Assembly: GCF_900107855.1 (NCBI RefSeq)
Contig: NZ_FNRJ01000018.1
Location: forward strand, 1-64,000
Direction: 5' to 3'
Length of the DNA: 64,000 bases
DNA from: Marinobacterium iners DSM 11526
GTDB taxonomy: Bacteria > Pseudomonadota > Gammaproteobacteria > Pseudomonadales > Balneatricaceae
Part shown: piece by piece, positions 42,729 through 51,674 of the stretch
Layout: each line of letters opens with the position of its first letter
Numbering within the stretch: position 1 is the first letter of the stretch
Notes under the pieces: generated by a model
Seen by the model: only the letters and a program-made list of their open reading frames with translations
Told to the model about the DNA's origin: nothing
Database searches by the model: none
Position numbers and translations under genes: made by a program

Positions 42729-44588
42729 TCAGAGTGCAGGTGTCCATGTCAGTGACAACAATGCTGTGCGTCCTGTTTCACGATAGGGGTGATAGGTTGA
42801 GGGCCAGCCCACACCGTACAGCGCGGTGGCGTACTCTTTATCGAACAGGTTATCAACTTTCAGCTTGAGCGCCAGTTCAGGGTTCAGCTGCCAGCGGCTG
42901 CGCAGATTCACCAGTCCATAACCGGCGATTTCACGCGTATTGGCGGCATCATCCCAGCGGCTGTCGGCCAGCTGCCAGCTGCCGCCCACAGACAGATCTC
43001 CGAACGTGCGATCCAGGTCCAGGCTCAGGCTGCGCTTGGCACGCCGGGCCAGAGTCTTGTCGGTATCCCGATCAACAGGGTCGACCAGCTCCAGCGCCAA
43101 TGCGGTCTGCCAGCCGAACAGTTCGTGCTGCAGGCGTGCCTCGAAACCATTGATACGTGCAGTGCCAATATTTTGCGGAGTGAAGGTCGAATCCAGCGTA
43201 ATCGCATTATCGATATCGGTACGATAGATAGACGCCTGCAGCTCGGTGCTCTGCCCCAGTCGGCTGCGCCACTGCAGCTCATAACTCTTTGAGGTTTCGG
43301 GCTGCAGGGCAGGATTGTCATAGCCCGGGTAGTACAGATCCACGAACGTGGGTGCCCTGAAGCCTTCGCTGTAGGAGACGATCAAATCGTTGTCTTGATT
43401 GAGTCGCCAGGTCAGTGCCGCACTCAGCGTATTTTCACTGCCGTACAGTTCGTTATCGTCATGCCGTAGGCCAACTTCGGTACTGAAGCGTGCATGATCA
43501 TAGCGGTGCTGAACGAACGCCGCCCGATTCCAGCGGCTGGTTTCAGCGAAGCTGTCATTGCCGTTTAGACGCTCCTTATGTCCATCGAAACCAACCAATA
43601 ACTGCTGTGCCGGGGTCAGCTGCAGGGTGTTGAGCCAGGCTAGGCTGTCACGATAGGTATTGAAGGCATCACTGCCGGCGTGATCGTCAAATCGCGTCCA
43701 GCTGCGGTTTTCTGCATGGCCCAATTCCAGACGGCTGTGCCACAGCTCACTGACCTGCAGATTGGCATAAACGGACGCGGTGCTCAGCTGGAAATCATTA
43801 TAGGGATAGTCACCGCCCCAGCTCAGATCGAATTCGCTTTCGCCCCGCTGATCCAGCAGACTGACGCCGGCGTCAAACCGGTCACTGAAACGGTGGTTGA
43901 GGTTGAAGCTGGCAGCCGTATTGCGATAGGCATCACGGTCACTGTCCGGGCCGGTGGCTTCATAAGTGCGGTTAATGCCATTGGTCTCGTCATTGCTGAG
44001 GCTCAGGTTGAAACGCGTATCAGCATTGCCACCTGACAGCCCGAGGCTGCGCTCCCAAGTTTGCTCTGTACCGTAGCCCAGATGTACACGGGCACGCAGG
44101 CCATCTCCTTCCCCACGACGGGTGAAGATCTGAACCACACCGCCAATGGCATCTGCCCCGTAGATGGCGGAACGGGCCCCTCGCAACACTTCGATGCGCT
44201 CGATCTGATCAACCGACAGTGCTTCCAGCGCGGCACTGCCGCTGTCGGCGCCGTTGATACGCACACCATCAATCAGTACCAGGCTCTGGGATGATTTTGT
44301 GCCACGGATGTACAGGCTGGTCATACTGCCGCGACCGCCGGATTGGGTCATCTGTACGCCGGGTACCCGATCAAGCAGCTCAACAACGGTTGAAGGCTGC
44401 AGGCGTTCAATGTCCGCACGAGTGAACACTTGGGTAGCGGCAGTTGTGTCCTGCTGCAGCTGTGGCTGGCGGGAAGAGGTCACCACGATGGTGGAGAGTT
44501 TCAGCTGCTCATCAAGCGAGGTTTCAGCAGCAAAGGCAATACTGGGCGCGAGCGTAATGGCCAGCGCCAACGTGGAACGTTTCGGCAT
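42729..44588 (-). CDS. btuB: BtuB-like TonB-dependent cobalamin receptor
   Basis: 619 residues. A signal peptide (MPKRSTLALAITLAPSIAFA) is followed by the TonB-box region LSTIVVTSSRQPQ, a plug with QSGGRGSMTSLYIRG and LIDGVRINGADSG, IYGADAIGGVVQIFTRRGEG, and a 22-strand barrel ending in WTPAL. Plug text is close to BtuB. I chose the ATG at 44588 (AAGG upstream, clean signal peptide); an ATG at 44606 is also possible. A cobalamin riboswitch directly upstream and btuFCD downstream fix the substrate. Confidence 0.92.
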   Translation of the reverse strand: MPKRSTLALAITLAPSIAFAAETSLDEQLKLSTIVVTSSRQPQLQQDTTAATQVFTRADIERLQPSTVVELLDRVPGVQMTQSGGRGSMTSLYIRGTKSSQSLVLIDGVRINGADSGSAALEALSVDQIERIEVLRGARSAIYGADAIGGVVQIFTRRGEGDGLRARVHLGYGTEQTWERSLGLSGGNADTRFNLSLSNDETNGINRTYEATGPDSDRDAYRNTAASFNLNHRFSDRFDAGVSLLDQRGESEFDLSWGGDYPYNDFQLSTASVYANLQVSELWHSRLELGHAENRSWTRFDDHAGSDAFNTYRDSLAWLNTLQLTPAQQLLVGFDGHKERLNGNDSFAETSRWNRAAFVQHRYDHARFSTEVGLRHDDNELYGSENTLSAALTWRLNQDNDLIVSYSEGFRAPTFVDLYYPGYDNPALQPETSKSYELQWRSRLGQSTELQASIYRTDIDNAITLDSTFTPQNIGTARINGFEARLQHELFGWQTALALELVDPVDRDTDKTLARRAKRSLSLDLDRTFGDLSVGGSWQLADSRWDDAANTREIAGYGLVNLRSRWQLNPELALKLKVDNLFDKEYATALYGVGWPSTYHPYRETGRTALLSLTWTPAL

Positions 44589-44645
44589 GGGAAAGACCTT
44601 TCTCATGTGTGCCACCCGCACACTGATGGATGAATGATCACTTCT

Positions 44646-44820
44646 GGCCGGTCTCCGGGCTCAGGCGTCAGACTGTGCAGTCAGGAGGGATAACACCTTC
44701 CCATATCGGATCGATACAGTGGCCTGTCGTCATCGCCTCACGCCTCTACCGTTGCGGGGGCAGCGTCGGCATTGCATCGACTTTCATAAAACGATGCGCA
44801 CCAACTTCCCGTTTAAGTCC
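44646..44820 (-). promoter_or_regulatory. Cobalamin riboswitch upstream of btuB
   Basis: Minus strand shows the class-I cobalamin aptamer landmarks in order: ACTTAAACGGGAAGTTGGTG near 44799-44818, the CCCCCGCAACGGTA core near 44750, and the B12 box GAGCCCGGAGACCGGCC at 44646-44662, ending about 60 bases before the btuB start. Cobalamin binding should reduce expression of the whole btu/cob operon, probably by hiding the ribosome site. Confidence 0.95.
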
Positions 44821-44835
44821 TGAACAGCTGTTCAG
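44820..44835. promoter_or_regulatory. Perfect 16-base palindrome at the btuB transcript 5' end
   Basis: CTGAACAGCTGTTCAG lies between the -10 element (44857-44862) and the riboswitch core. It could be an operator just downstream of the start site, or part of the aptamer's outer stem. Confidence 0.4.
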
Positions 44836-44856
44836 TACACCGGAAGCAAGCCGCGG

Positions 44857-44885
44857 ATAATAGGCACTCAGGAGGAAGAGGTCAA
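44857..44885 (-). promoter_or_regulatory. Sigma-70 promoter of the btu/cob operon
   Basis: Minus strand TTGACC (44885-44880), a 17-base spacer, TATTAT (44862-44857). It precedes the riboswitch by about 25 bases. Confidence 0.75.
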
Positions 44886-44922
44886 ACGGAGGCTGTTCAA
44901 GTGAAGTTGAACGAAAACGAAC

Positions 44923-44962
44923 AAAAAAATGCCGCTTCCCCCGGGGAGATGGAGGAAGCGGC
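44923..44962 (-). terminator. Intrinsic terminator upstream of the btuB promoter
   Basis: Minus strand GCCGCTTCC, 14-base loop, GGAAGCGGC, AT, then TTTTTT(T). A strong nine-pair stem with U-tract. It ends the candidate small RNA and may back up the receptor-gene terminator. Confidence 0.85.
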
Positions 44963-45022
44963 GCCAATCACCTTCGGCACACATCTGCAGTGCCTACAGT
45001 GAGCTAGACCTGTCAATGAACG
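44923..45022 (-). ncRNA. Candidate Fur-controlled small RNA
   Basis: A self-contained minus-strand unit between the terminator of the FecA-like receptor gene and the btuB promoter. Its own promoter is at 45029-45057 and overlaps a Fur-like box. The predicted transcript of about 100 nt has a first hairpin GGCAC...GTGCC (44994-44976) and ends in the terminator GCCGCTTCC...GGAAGCGGC plus seven U (44962-44923). The terminator loop is C-rich (UCCAUCUCCCC), able to pair with ribosome-binding sites as in known small RNAs. A 38-codon frame starting inside has no ribosome site, so I do not read it as coding. No homology to RyhB or PrrF can be claimed by eye. Confidence 0.5.
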
Positions 45023-45028
45023 AGATTA

Positions 45029-45057
45029 ATCTTAAATATAATCATTCTTATTTGCAA
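45029..45057 (-). promoter_or_regulatory. Promoter with Fur-like box for the candidate small RNA
   Basis: Minus strand TTGCAA (45057-45052), 17-base spacer, TAAGAT (45034-45029). The spacer AATAAGAATGATTATATTT matches the 19-base Fur consensus at 11 positions, so Fur could block this promoter when iron is ample. Confidence 0.5.
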
Positions 45058-45078
45058 CAAGAAATTAAGCCAATAATG

Positions 45079-45114
45079 AAAAAACCGCCAACCCCGGGGA
45101 AACAGAGTTGGCGG
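45079..45114 (-). terminator. Terminator of the FecA-like receptor gene
   Basis: Minus strand CCGCCAAC, 14-base loop, GTTGGCGG, then TTTTTT, 17 bases after the stop codon. Confidence 0.85.
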
Positions 45115-45130
45115 CTGAAGGCTCAGGGAG

Positions 45131-47302
45131 TTAAAACTCGTAGCGAATACCGGCAAAGAACTGACGCTGACGCCCCGCCACCTTGCCATCCACCCGGCTG
45201 ACCAGATATTCGCGATCGGTCAGGTTGTACACACTGCCGAACAGGGTGATATCGCTGCCGGGCTTTCTGTAGTTGATGGAAGCGTTCCAGAGGCTGTAGC
45301 CGTCAATCATGCCCTCTTGACCATTGGCACTTTCGACACGCGTGTTCTCGCCATCCACAAACTGTCGGCTGATGTAGTCCACACCGATGCGGGTATCCAA
45401 CCCGTAGGGATTTTCGTAACCCAGGCTGAGTGAGGCCATGTGACGGGGGGCATACGGCATGCGGTTACCCGCTGCAATATTCTCCGACGGTACGGCCTTG
45501 CTGAACTCGGCCTTGAACAGGTTGGTATAGGAACCCGTTAAATAGACGTTGTGAGCACTGTCATAGAAGGTGCCGAAATCGATTCGGCCCGCCAACTCGA
45601 TACCTGCCTGCTCCGACTCACCGGCATTGAAGAAACGGCCGCTGTCCTGAATTACGATCTCCTGGAAATCGGTATAGAACAGCGTTCCCGCCAGGGAGAC
45701 ACCATCGAAGTAGTCACTGCGCAAACCCAGTTCCCAGTTGGTGCTTTTTTCGGGGCTGGTTTTGGACAGCACCACACCATCACCCACCTCTCCCAAATCA
45801 CGATCAGGGCGCGGAGGGGCAATACCGCGGTGTACACCGGCAAAAACGGTTGTGTTGTCGATGCCATTCCAGGCGATACCGAAGCCTGGCAGAACATCGG
45901 TTGAACGGTTGGTCTGACGAATGTCCTGCGGGTCGCCTTCCGCCCAGACCACATCGGTCTTGATGCTCAGATCCTCGATTCGAACACCGGGAGTAAAGGA
46001 CCAGTCACCGAGGTGGAACGTGTTTTGGGCGAAGTAGGAGATCGCTTCCACATCGATGCGAATATCTTCACGCAGATAGTCCGTGCCAAAGGACTTGAGC
46101 CAGTCCAGATCGCGAGCACGCGGGTCACCATCACGGAACTGACGACGACGAATGTCCTCTTCGTGGTACCGAACGCCGACGACAGCATCACTGTCGAGGC
46201 CAAACAGGGTGTGATTGAAGTCCAAACGGGATTCAATACCCCAGTATTCATAGTCGCGGGGACGGTGACGTCCGCCACAGGCGTCTGCATTGGCAGCGGT
46301 CGCCGCTGTGCCACAGCGATCCAACTCTGAATAGGCAGTACCGTCAATAATGTAGCTGCCATCGCCCGGCTCATTGACCTGCCGGAAAGACGAGCGATAG
46401 GCATCCGCATAATAGGCTTGGGTATTGAGCGTGGCACTGTCGTTGATATCAAAGATGTGCTTCAGCTGCACACTGTCGCGCTGATGCTCAAAACGGTCAT
46501 GATCGGAGGTGGGTGCCTGAAATTTGTCCTGAGCGTACTCCAGCTGCCCCAGGCCGGTTTCGGTAATGGCCGAATCTTCTTCAAAGCGACTGACCTTGGC
46601 AATCAGCGTTTGCCGATCCGTCAGGTTGAGCTGCCCCTTGATGGAAAATTCGGTGACATCAAAGTCATGCCCACGACGAACGCCATCACCCTGCTTCTGC
46701 AGTGCATCAATCATGATACCGCCGGTGTCATTTCCGTAGCCCAGGCGCGTATGCGCACCTCGGAACCCTTGATTACCGGCGTCCATAGTGACAGCGCCTT
46801 CAAAGCCATCGGTCGGCACCGGGCGTGTTACGAAGTTGATCATGCCACCCACGGTTTGTGGCCCGTGCAGTATCTGCCCCGAGCCTTTTACCACCTCGAT
46901 GCGCTCAACTCTGTCCAGCGGGGTCGAGTAGTGTGCTGATGGGTCGCCATAAGGGCCCAGAAACAGCGGCATGCCATCTTCCATCAACAGGGTGCGGGAA
47001 GTACGGCGGGGGTTGAGGCCACGCACCCCGATGTTGAGCGCCAGGCCATAGCTGTCTTCATCAACCGCATTGATACCGGGGACGGTTTTCAGTGCTTCCT
47101 TCACGGTAAACGGCCGACGACGTTCAAGGTCACGCTCGTCCACAATATCAAATGAACCGGGAACCGCTTCCAGTCGGTCGGGCAAAATGCCGGTAACCGT
47201 CAGTGTGTTTATGCTGTCCACCTGCTCCGCCTGCAAGGCGAATGGGACCAGCATCAGCGAAGAGGCGATGGCACTGCTGAGCAGTTTCTTGCGAAAAAAC
47301 AT
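45131..47302 (-). CDS. TonB-dependent receptor, FecA-like (ferric-chelate uptake)
   Basis: 723 residues. Signal peptide MFFRKKLLSSAIASSLMLVPFALQA, then a plug with VRGLNPRRTSRTLLMEDGMPL, PYGDPSAHYSTPLDRVERIEVVKGSG and HGPQTVGGMINFVTRP, which is the FecA-type plug pattern; the C-terminus FFAGIRYEF closes the barrel. No N-terminal FecR-signalling extension is present, so it is probably not a transducer. AGGAG lies 7 bases before the ATG. The ligand is unknown: ferric citrate or a siderophore are the first guesses. No Fur box was found directly upstream. Confidence 0.88.
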   Translation of the reverse strand: MFFRKKLLSSAIASSLMLVPFALQAEQVDSINTLTVTGILPDRLEAVPGSFDIVDERDLERRRPFTVKEALKTVPGINAVDEDSYGLALNIGVRGLNPRRTSRTLLMEDGMPLFLGPYGDPSAHYSTPLDRVERIEVVKGSGQILHGPQTVGGMINFVTRPVPTDGFEGAVTMDAGNQGFRGAHTRLGYGNDTGGIMIDALQKQGDGVRRGHDFDVTEFSIKGQLNLTDRQTLIAKVSRFEEDSAITETGLGQLEYAQDKFQAPTSDHDRFEHQRDSVQLKHIFDINDSATLNTQAYYADAYRSSFRQVNEPGDGSYIIDGTAYSELDRCGTAATAANADACGGRHRPRDYEYWGIESRLDFNHTLFGLDSDAVVGVRYHEEDIRRRQFRDGDPRARDLDWLKSFGTDYLREDIRIDVEAISYFAQNTFHLGDWSFTPGVRIEDLSIKTDVVWAEGDPQDIRQTNRSTDVLPGFGIAWNGIDNTTVFAGVHRGIAPPRPDRDLGEVGDGVVLSKTSPEKSTNWELGLRSDYFDGVSLAGTLFYTDFQEIVIQDSGRFFNAGESEQAGIELAGRIDFGTFYDSAHNVYLTGSYTNLFKAEFSKAVPSENIAAGNRMPYAPRHMASLSLGYENPYGLDTRIGVDYISRQFVDGENTRVESANGQEGMIDGYSLWNASINYRKPGSDITLFGSVYNLTDREYLVSRVDGKVAGRQRQFFAGIRYEF

Positions 47303-47489
47303 GGGTCACTCCTGTTGCCGAGAGGACAGCCTCTGCCAATGAGAGGGCTGGCAAAATTGTTGCAGCAGTATGTGATGAGCAACAAAACGCTGTCGTCGGC
47401 AACAGGTAGCGGTACTGGCGTACTTTGGTACTACGCCCGCAACAGAGCGAAAAAATCCTGTATCTGACGGGAAAAATTCCCGGTTAATA
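47303..47489. other. Leader region of the FecA-like receptor gene
   Basis: About 190 bases without a gene. It has several copies of CAACA or TGTTG words (for example near 47357, 47379, 47399 and 47441) and GTAC dyads around 47420. I cannot assign an operator. Confidence 0.4.
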
Positions 47490-48293
47490 TTAGCCGAAAC
47501 GGTACCCGGACAGGCTTGTCTCCAGTATCCGATCTACAAACACGTGCCGCCCCTGATCATCACCGGCAGCACCCGCCGCCAGCATCAGTGGCAGCAAGTG
47601 CTCCTCGTGCCGCTCCGGGTGACATTCACGCGCCCTCGGAGCCTGATCCCAGTGCGCCAGCGCCTGCCAGCGCACGGCAGGGTCGGCCTCGACCGTCTGC
47701 GCCAGCCAGGCATCAAACTCATCCGAGATCGGGCCAAAATGAGGATCACGATAGCCACGCATGTTGTGGAAACTCATGCCACTGCCCACGATCAATACGC
47801 CCTCATCCCGCAGCGATTGCAGTGCTCGGCCTACCTGCAGGTGCGCCTCGGCATCCAGGTCCTGACGCAGAGACAGCTGCACCACCGGGATCTCCGCCTC
47901 AGGGAACATCAGCTTGAGCGGAATGAACATGCCATGGTCGAAGCCCCGGCCGGCATCGGTTGCAGCCGGCAGCCCGGCCTGCTGCAACAGCTCAATCACA
48001 CGCTGTGCCAATGCCGGCTGGCCGGGAGCCGGGTAGGTCAGCTCGTAGGTGTGTGGTGGAAAATTGTAGTAGTCATAGATCAGATCCGGCTGTTCACCCG
48101 AGGTAGTGCTGAACACGGGCTCAAGCCAGTGGGCCGATACCAGCAGGATCGCCTTGGGCTGTTCCGGCAAGGTCTCGCGAATGCCACGCAGAAACGCTTC
48201 CATCCGATCCCAGGCATCGGGCGGATTCCAGTCCATGAAAAAACAGGGGCCTGCCCCGTGCGGCACAAAAAAGGTGGGCTGAGTGGATGACAT
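47490..48293 (-). CDS. DODA-type extradiol ring-opening dioxygenase (YgiD/LigB family)
   Basis: 267 residues. VPHGAGPCFFMDW near the N-terminus, VSAHWLEP, GFDHGMFIPLKLMFP and a late HEEHLLPLMLA supply the conserved histidines of the class III extradiol fold, which holds one metal (Zn or Fe). YgiD relatives open 4,5-DOPA; true substrate unknown. The ATG at 48293 follows AGGAGT. An open frame upstream overlaps the next gene and is not needed. Confidence 0.88.
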   Translation of the reverse strand: MSSTQPTFFVPHGAGPCFFMDWNPPDAWDRMEAFLRGIRETLPEQPKAILLVSAHWLEPVFSTTSGEQPDLIYDYYNFPPHTYELTYPAPGQPALAQRVIELLQQAGLPAATDAGRGFDHGMFIPLKLMFPEAEIPVVQLSLRQDLDAEAHLQVGRALQSLRDEGVLIVGSGMSFHNMRGYRDPHFGPISDEFDAWLAQTVEADPAVRWQALAHWDQAPRARECHPERHEEHLLPLMLAAGAAGDDQGRHVFVDRILETSLSGYRFG

Positions 48294-48315
48294 GGGGATC
48301 ACTCCTGTTGCGGAT

Positions 48316-48717
48316 TTAAACGATATATTCACAGACTAGGGTGGCAGAGCTGTCCTGCAACGCCAGACTGATCAGAACACGGTCACATTCAAGTGCTCCG
48401 GCCGCCATGCGGTGGCAGTCAAAGGCGGCCTCAACGCCGGATACTCGGCAGTGCTCAAAGCGGGTGGGCGGCGCTGTGCTTGCATGCTCGCCGGCCGGCA
48501 GCTCGATGTACAGGGTTCGCAGATCGGGCGCGGTGTCGGCGGCCTTTTCCAGCCAGCGGACCAGCGCTCCCGGCTGCTCGATACGCGTGAGCGCAAAGTG
48601 ATGATCCAGCAGTGAGAACTGCAGCACGTCGCCTTGCTGAACCAGCAGGCCGCCCAGCATTTCAAGCTGCTCCACCAGATTGTGTTCACTCAACGGTTCG
48701 GAGGGAAATCGAAACAC
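48316..48717 (-). CDS. Protein of unknown function (133 residues)
   Basis: Starts at GTG 48717 with AGGAG 9 bases upstream (MFRFPSEPLSEHNLV) and ends 22 bases before the DODA gene, so the two are likely co-transcribed. No signal peptide, no membrane helix and no motif I recognise; the composition is acidic with mixed alpha/beta character. Coding is supported by the ribosome site and codon use like the neighbours. Confidence 0.65.
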   Translation of the reverse strand: MFRFPSEPLSEHNLVEQLEMLGGLLVQQGDVLQFSLLDHHFALTRIEQPGALVRWLEKAADTAPDLRTLYIELPAGEHASTAPPTRFEHCRVSGVEAAFDCHRMAAGALECDRVLISLALQDSSATLVCEYIV

Positions 48718-48878
48718 CTGCCACTCTCCTCATACCTGTGACCACCCAGTATATTGGACTGCAGTGGCGCATATTCAACTGCCTCCCTGCCCGCGGCTGG
48801 AAACCGCGTGCTGGAAACACTATACAGTAACGACGGGGAACCGCCCCGAAGACACCCATCTGCCGACAAGGACAGCCC

Positions 48879-50732
48879 GTGACCCTGAACGATCTTTTTA
48901 CCCCTGCATTGGGTTTCGCCTCTTTGGCACTGGCCAGCCTGGCCTGCCAGTGGCTGGCCTGGCGATTGCGCCTGCCGGCGATTCTGTTTCTGCTGTTGAC
49001 CGGCATTCTGGTGGGGCCCATCGGCGGGTGGCTGTCACCGGATCTTTTTCTGGATGAGCTGCTGTTTCCGCTGGTATCACTCAGCGTCGCTCTGATTCTG
49101 TTCGAAGGCAGCCTGACTCTGAAATTCAGCGAGCTGCGCGAGACCGGCACAGTCGTCCGCCGGCTGGTCACACTGGGTGCACTGGTGACCTGGGGCGTGC
49201 TCAGTCTGGCGACCTACTGGTTGATCGGGCTGTCGCCCGCACTGTCCGCTCTGTTCGGGGCACTGGTTGTCGTCACCGGCCCGACCGTGGTGGTGCCCAT
49301 GCTGCGTACCCTGCACGCCAAACCTCGCATCGCCGATGTGCTGCGCTGGGAAGGTATATTGATCGACCCTCTGGGTGCACTGCTGGCCGTACTGGTGTTC
49401 CAGTGGCTGATCGCCACCGGCAGCGGTGAAAACGGTTTTCTCGCCAGCCTGATGATCTTTTTCAAAGTCACGCTGGCCGGCACCATCATTGGCCTGTTGG
49501 CGGGCTGGCTGCTGGCTCTGGCATTGCGGCGTTACTGGATTCCGGAGTATCTGGAAGTACTGGCCGCCATTGCCGTTGTGCTGGTGACCTTCTCAGTGTC
49601 CAACCACCTCGCCCATGAGTCCGGTCTGCTGGCAGTGACGCTGATGGGGATCTGGCTGGCCAATGCCAAAGGGATCGATATCGACGAAATTCTGGCCTTC
49701 AAGGAACATCTTGCCACCCTGCTGATTTCCGGGCTTTTCATTCTACTGGCTGCCCGGCTGGACCTGCAGGCATTGCTGGCACTGGGCTGGCAGGCGTTGG
49801 TACTGTTGGCCGTCATTCAATTCATCGCCCGCCCATTATCGGTTTGGGTCTGCACCCTCGGCAGTAATCTGAGCTGGCCGGAGCGAGGCCTGATCGCGTG
49901 GATCGGCCCGCGCGGCATTGTCGCAGCGGCGGTCTCGGCCCTCTTTGCTCTCAAGCTGGAGCAGGCCGGGTATGAAGACGCCGGACTGATCAGTGCACTG
50001 ACCTTTGCCGTCATCATCGGCACCGTGGTGTTTCAGAGCGCTACGGCTCGCCCGGTCGCCAAACTGCTTAAGGTAACCGAACCGGAACCCCGCGGACTGT
50101 TACTGGTGGGCGCTAACCCAGCCGCATTGGCTCTGGCCGAGTGTCTGCAGAAAGAGGACGTTCCTCTGTTGGTGGTGGACACCCACTGGGATGCGATTCG
50201 GGACGCCCGCATGCGCGGACTCAGGACCCTGTGCGGCAATCCGTTGGCCGCGGTGGTCGATGACCGGCTGGACCTGGCCGGACTGGGGCATCTACTGACG
50301 CTGACACCGCAGCGGGAATGGAATGCCCTGCTGTGCCAGCATTTCCGACGCGATTTTCCGGCTCGGCAGATCTTCACGGTCCGCACGGAAAAACACCAAC
50401 AGGCGCGGCTCAAGCTGGCCGAAGAACATCAGGGCCGGCCACTGGGGGCTGATCCATTGAACTTCGGCCAGCTCGCCGGCCTGATCAGCCGCGGTGCGCG
50501 TTTTCGCGCCACCCGCTTCAGCGAGAGCTATGACTTCAATCAGTGGCAGCAGCAGGATGCATCAGGCGTGCGCATGCCAATCGCGCTGATCAGCCCGGAC
50601 CGGCACCTGCAATTGCTGTCCAATCCCGATGAGGTCAACCCGGGGACTGACTGGACCCTGATCTATCTGGATACCGCCGAGAAAGCGGCAAGCGGCAGGC
50701 CCGAGAAATCAACGACTGACCCAGTTACCTGA
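48879..50732 (+). CDS. CPA1-type sodium(potassium)/proton antiporter with C-terminal regulatory domain
   Basis: 617 residues. About twelve helices to residue 400 with LRLPAILFLLLTGILVGP, TGPTVVVPML, WEGILIDPLGALLA and IGPRGIVAAAVSALFAL, the NhaP-like pattern. The C-terminal 210 residues form a TrkA-N-like Rossmann domain (LLLVGANPAALALAECLQKEDVPLLVVDTHWDAIRDAR) that probably gates by nucleotide or redox. It helps pH and cation balance at the inner membrane. The start is a GTG with AAGGAC upstream. Its 3' end overlaps the convergent GGCT gene by 24 bases. Confidence 0.88.
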   Translation: MTLNDLFTPALGFASLALASLACQWLAWRLRLPAILFLLLTGILVGPIGGWLSPDLFLDELLFPLVSLSVALILFEGSLTLKFSELRETGTVVRRLVTLGALVTWGVLSLATYWLIGLSPALSALFGALVVVTGPTVVVPMLRTLHAKPRIADVLRWEGILIDPLGALLAVLVFQWLIATGSGENGFLASLMIFFKVTLAGTIIGLLAGWLLALALRRYWIPEYLEVLAAIAVVLVTFSVSNHLAHESGLLAVTLMGIWLANAKGIDIDEILAFKEHLATLLISGLFILLAARLDLQALLALGWQALVLLAVIQFIARPLSVWVCTLGSNLSWPERGLIAWIGPRGIVAAAVSALFALKLEQAGYEDAGLISALTFAVIIGTVVFQSATARPVAKLLKVTEPEPRGLLLVGANPAALALAECLQKEDVPLLVVDTHWDAIRDARMRGLRTLCGNPLAAVVDDRLDLAGLGHLLTLTPQREWNALLCQHFRRDFPARQIFTVRTEKHQQARLKLAEEHQGRPLGADPLNFGQLAGLISRGARFRATRFSESYDFNQWQQQDASGVRMPIALISPDRHLQLLSNPDEVNPGTDWTLIYLDTAEKAASGRPEKSTTDPVT

Positions 50733-51071
50733 TGTCAGCCGTTGCCCGGGCTGTACCGCCGGATTGTATAAATACAGCCAGGCACAGCCATGGGGGGTGT
50801 CCACCTGAATCCGGTCATACAGTCCGGTGTGCGGAGCACGGGCATTGTATTCTTCCAGTTCGTCCAGGGCGGCAAAAGTCTCCGTATTCACACGGTACAC
50901 CTCTACCTGCGTCTGGCCCGGCTCCCGCTTAACCGCCGGCCAAGGCCCCAGGTCATAGAGCGCGAAGCCATCCAGCCATGTTGAGCCAAGATATTCAGCC
51001 CCGCTGAGAAAGTGGTGGTTGCCTTGCCCCTGTTTAAGAGTGCCATATACGGCGACCCGAATCTGCTCCAT
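50709..51071 (-). CDS. Gamma-glutamylcyclotransferase-like protein (YtfP/GGCT fold)
   Basis: 120 residues starting MEQIRVAVYGTLKQGQGNHHFL, where YGTLKxGxxNH is the phosphate-loop of the GGCT fold; DELEEYN provides the catalytic Glu (about residue 72). It may cyclise gamma-glutamyl amines or peptides; substrate not known. The start at 51071 is chosen by homology; the longer frame runs into the lipocalin leader. Confidence 0.85.
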   Translation of the reverse strand: MEQIRVAVYGTLKQGQGNHHFLSGAEYLGSTWLDGFALYDLGPWPAVKREPGQTQVEVYRVNTETFAALDELEEYNARAPHTGLYDRIQVDTPHGCAWLYLYNPAVQPGQRLTSGNWVSR

Positions 51072-51141
51072 TGCCAATCCTCTGCGTATAAACGGGTCAG
51101 CTATTCTTAAATACCTTAAGGCCATTGAGCAAGGAGATCCC

Positions 51142-51654
51142 ATGCGCACGTTTTTTCTCGGTCTGATACTGCTGACGCTGACCGCCTGCACCAGCCTGCC
51201 CGATCGAGTCGAGCCGGTGAGCAACTTCGAGTTGAACCGTTATCTGGGCACCTGGTATGAGATCGCACGGCTGGATCATTCGTTCGAGCGCGGCCTGAGC
51301 CAGGTGCAGGCCGAGTACAGTCTGAGAGACGATGGCGGGGTGAAAGTGATCAACCGGGGTTTCGACGCCGCCCGAGGTGAGTGGCGCGAGGCCGAGGGCA
51401 AGGCGTATTTCGTTGAGGACAGCAACACCGGCTACCTGAAAGTGTCGTTCTTTGGTCCTTTCTATGGTGCCTATGTGATCATGGAACTGGACCACAAGGG
51501 CTATCAGTACTCACTGGTCAGCGGACCGGATCGAGATTATCTGTGGATACTGTCGCGCACGCCGAAGATGGATGCCGGTACGCTGGAGCAGCTGGTTGCC
51601 ACTGCCCGCAAGGCCGGTTATCCGGTGGATAAGCTGATTTATGTGAACTATTGA
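51142..51654 (+). CDS. blc: Blc-like outer-membrane lipocalin lipoprotein
   Basis: 170 residues. A lipoprotein signal (MRTFFLGLILLTLTAC, Cys16) precedes the lipocalin barrel: YLGTWYEIARLDHSFERGL carries the GxWYEIA signature, and DYLWILSRTPKM the third conserved region. It binds lysophospholipid or fatty acids in E. coli. AAGGAG lies 7 bases before the ATG. Monocistronic. Confidence 0.92.
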   Translation: MRTFFLGLILLTLTACTSLPDRVEPVSNFELNRYLGTWYEIARLDHSFERGLSQVQAEYSLRDDGGVKVINRGFDAARGEWREAEGKAYFVEDSNTGYLKVSFFGPFYGAYVIMELDHKGYQYSLVSGPDRDYLWILSRTPKMDAGTLEQLVATARKAGYPVDKLIYVNY

Positions 51655-51674
51655 TAGTTGTAAACAGATACAAA

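Noticed and set aside
44870-44990. Short frame starting at an ATG inside the candidate small RNA
   Set aside because: No Shine-Dalgarno before the ATG, and the frame runs through the terminator hairpin and the btuB promoter.
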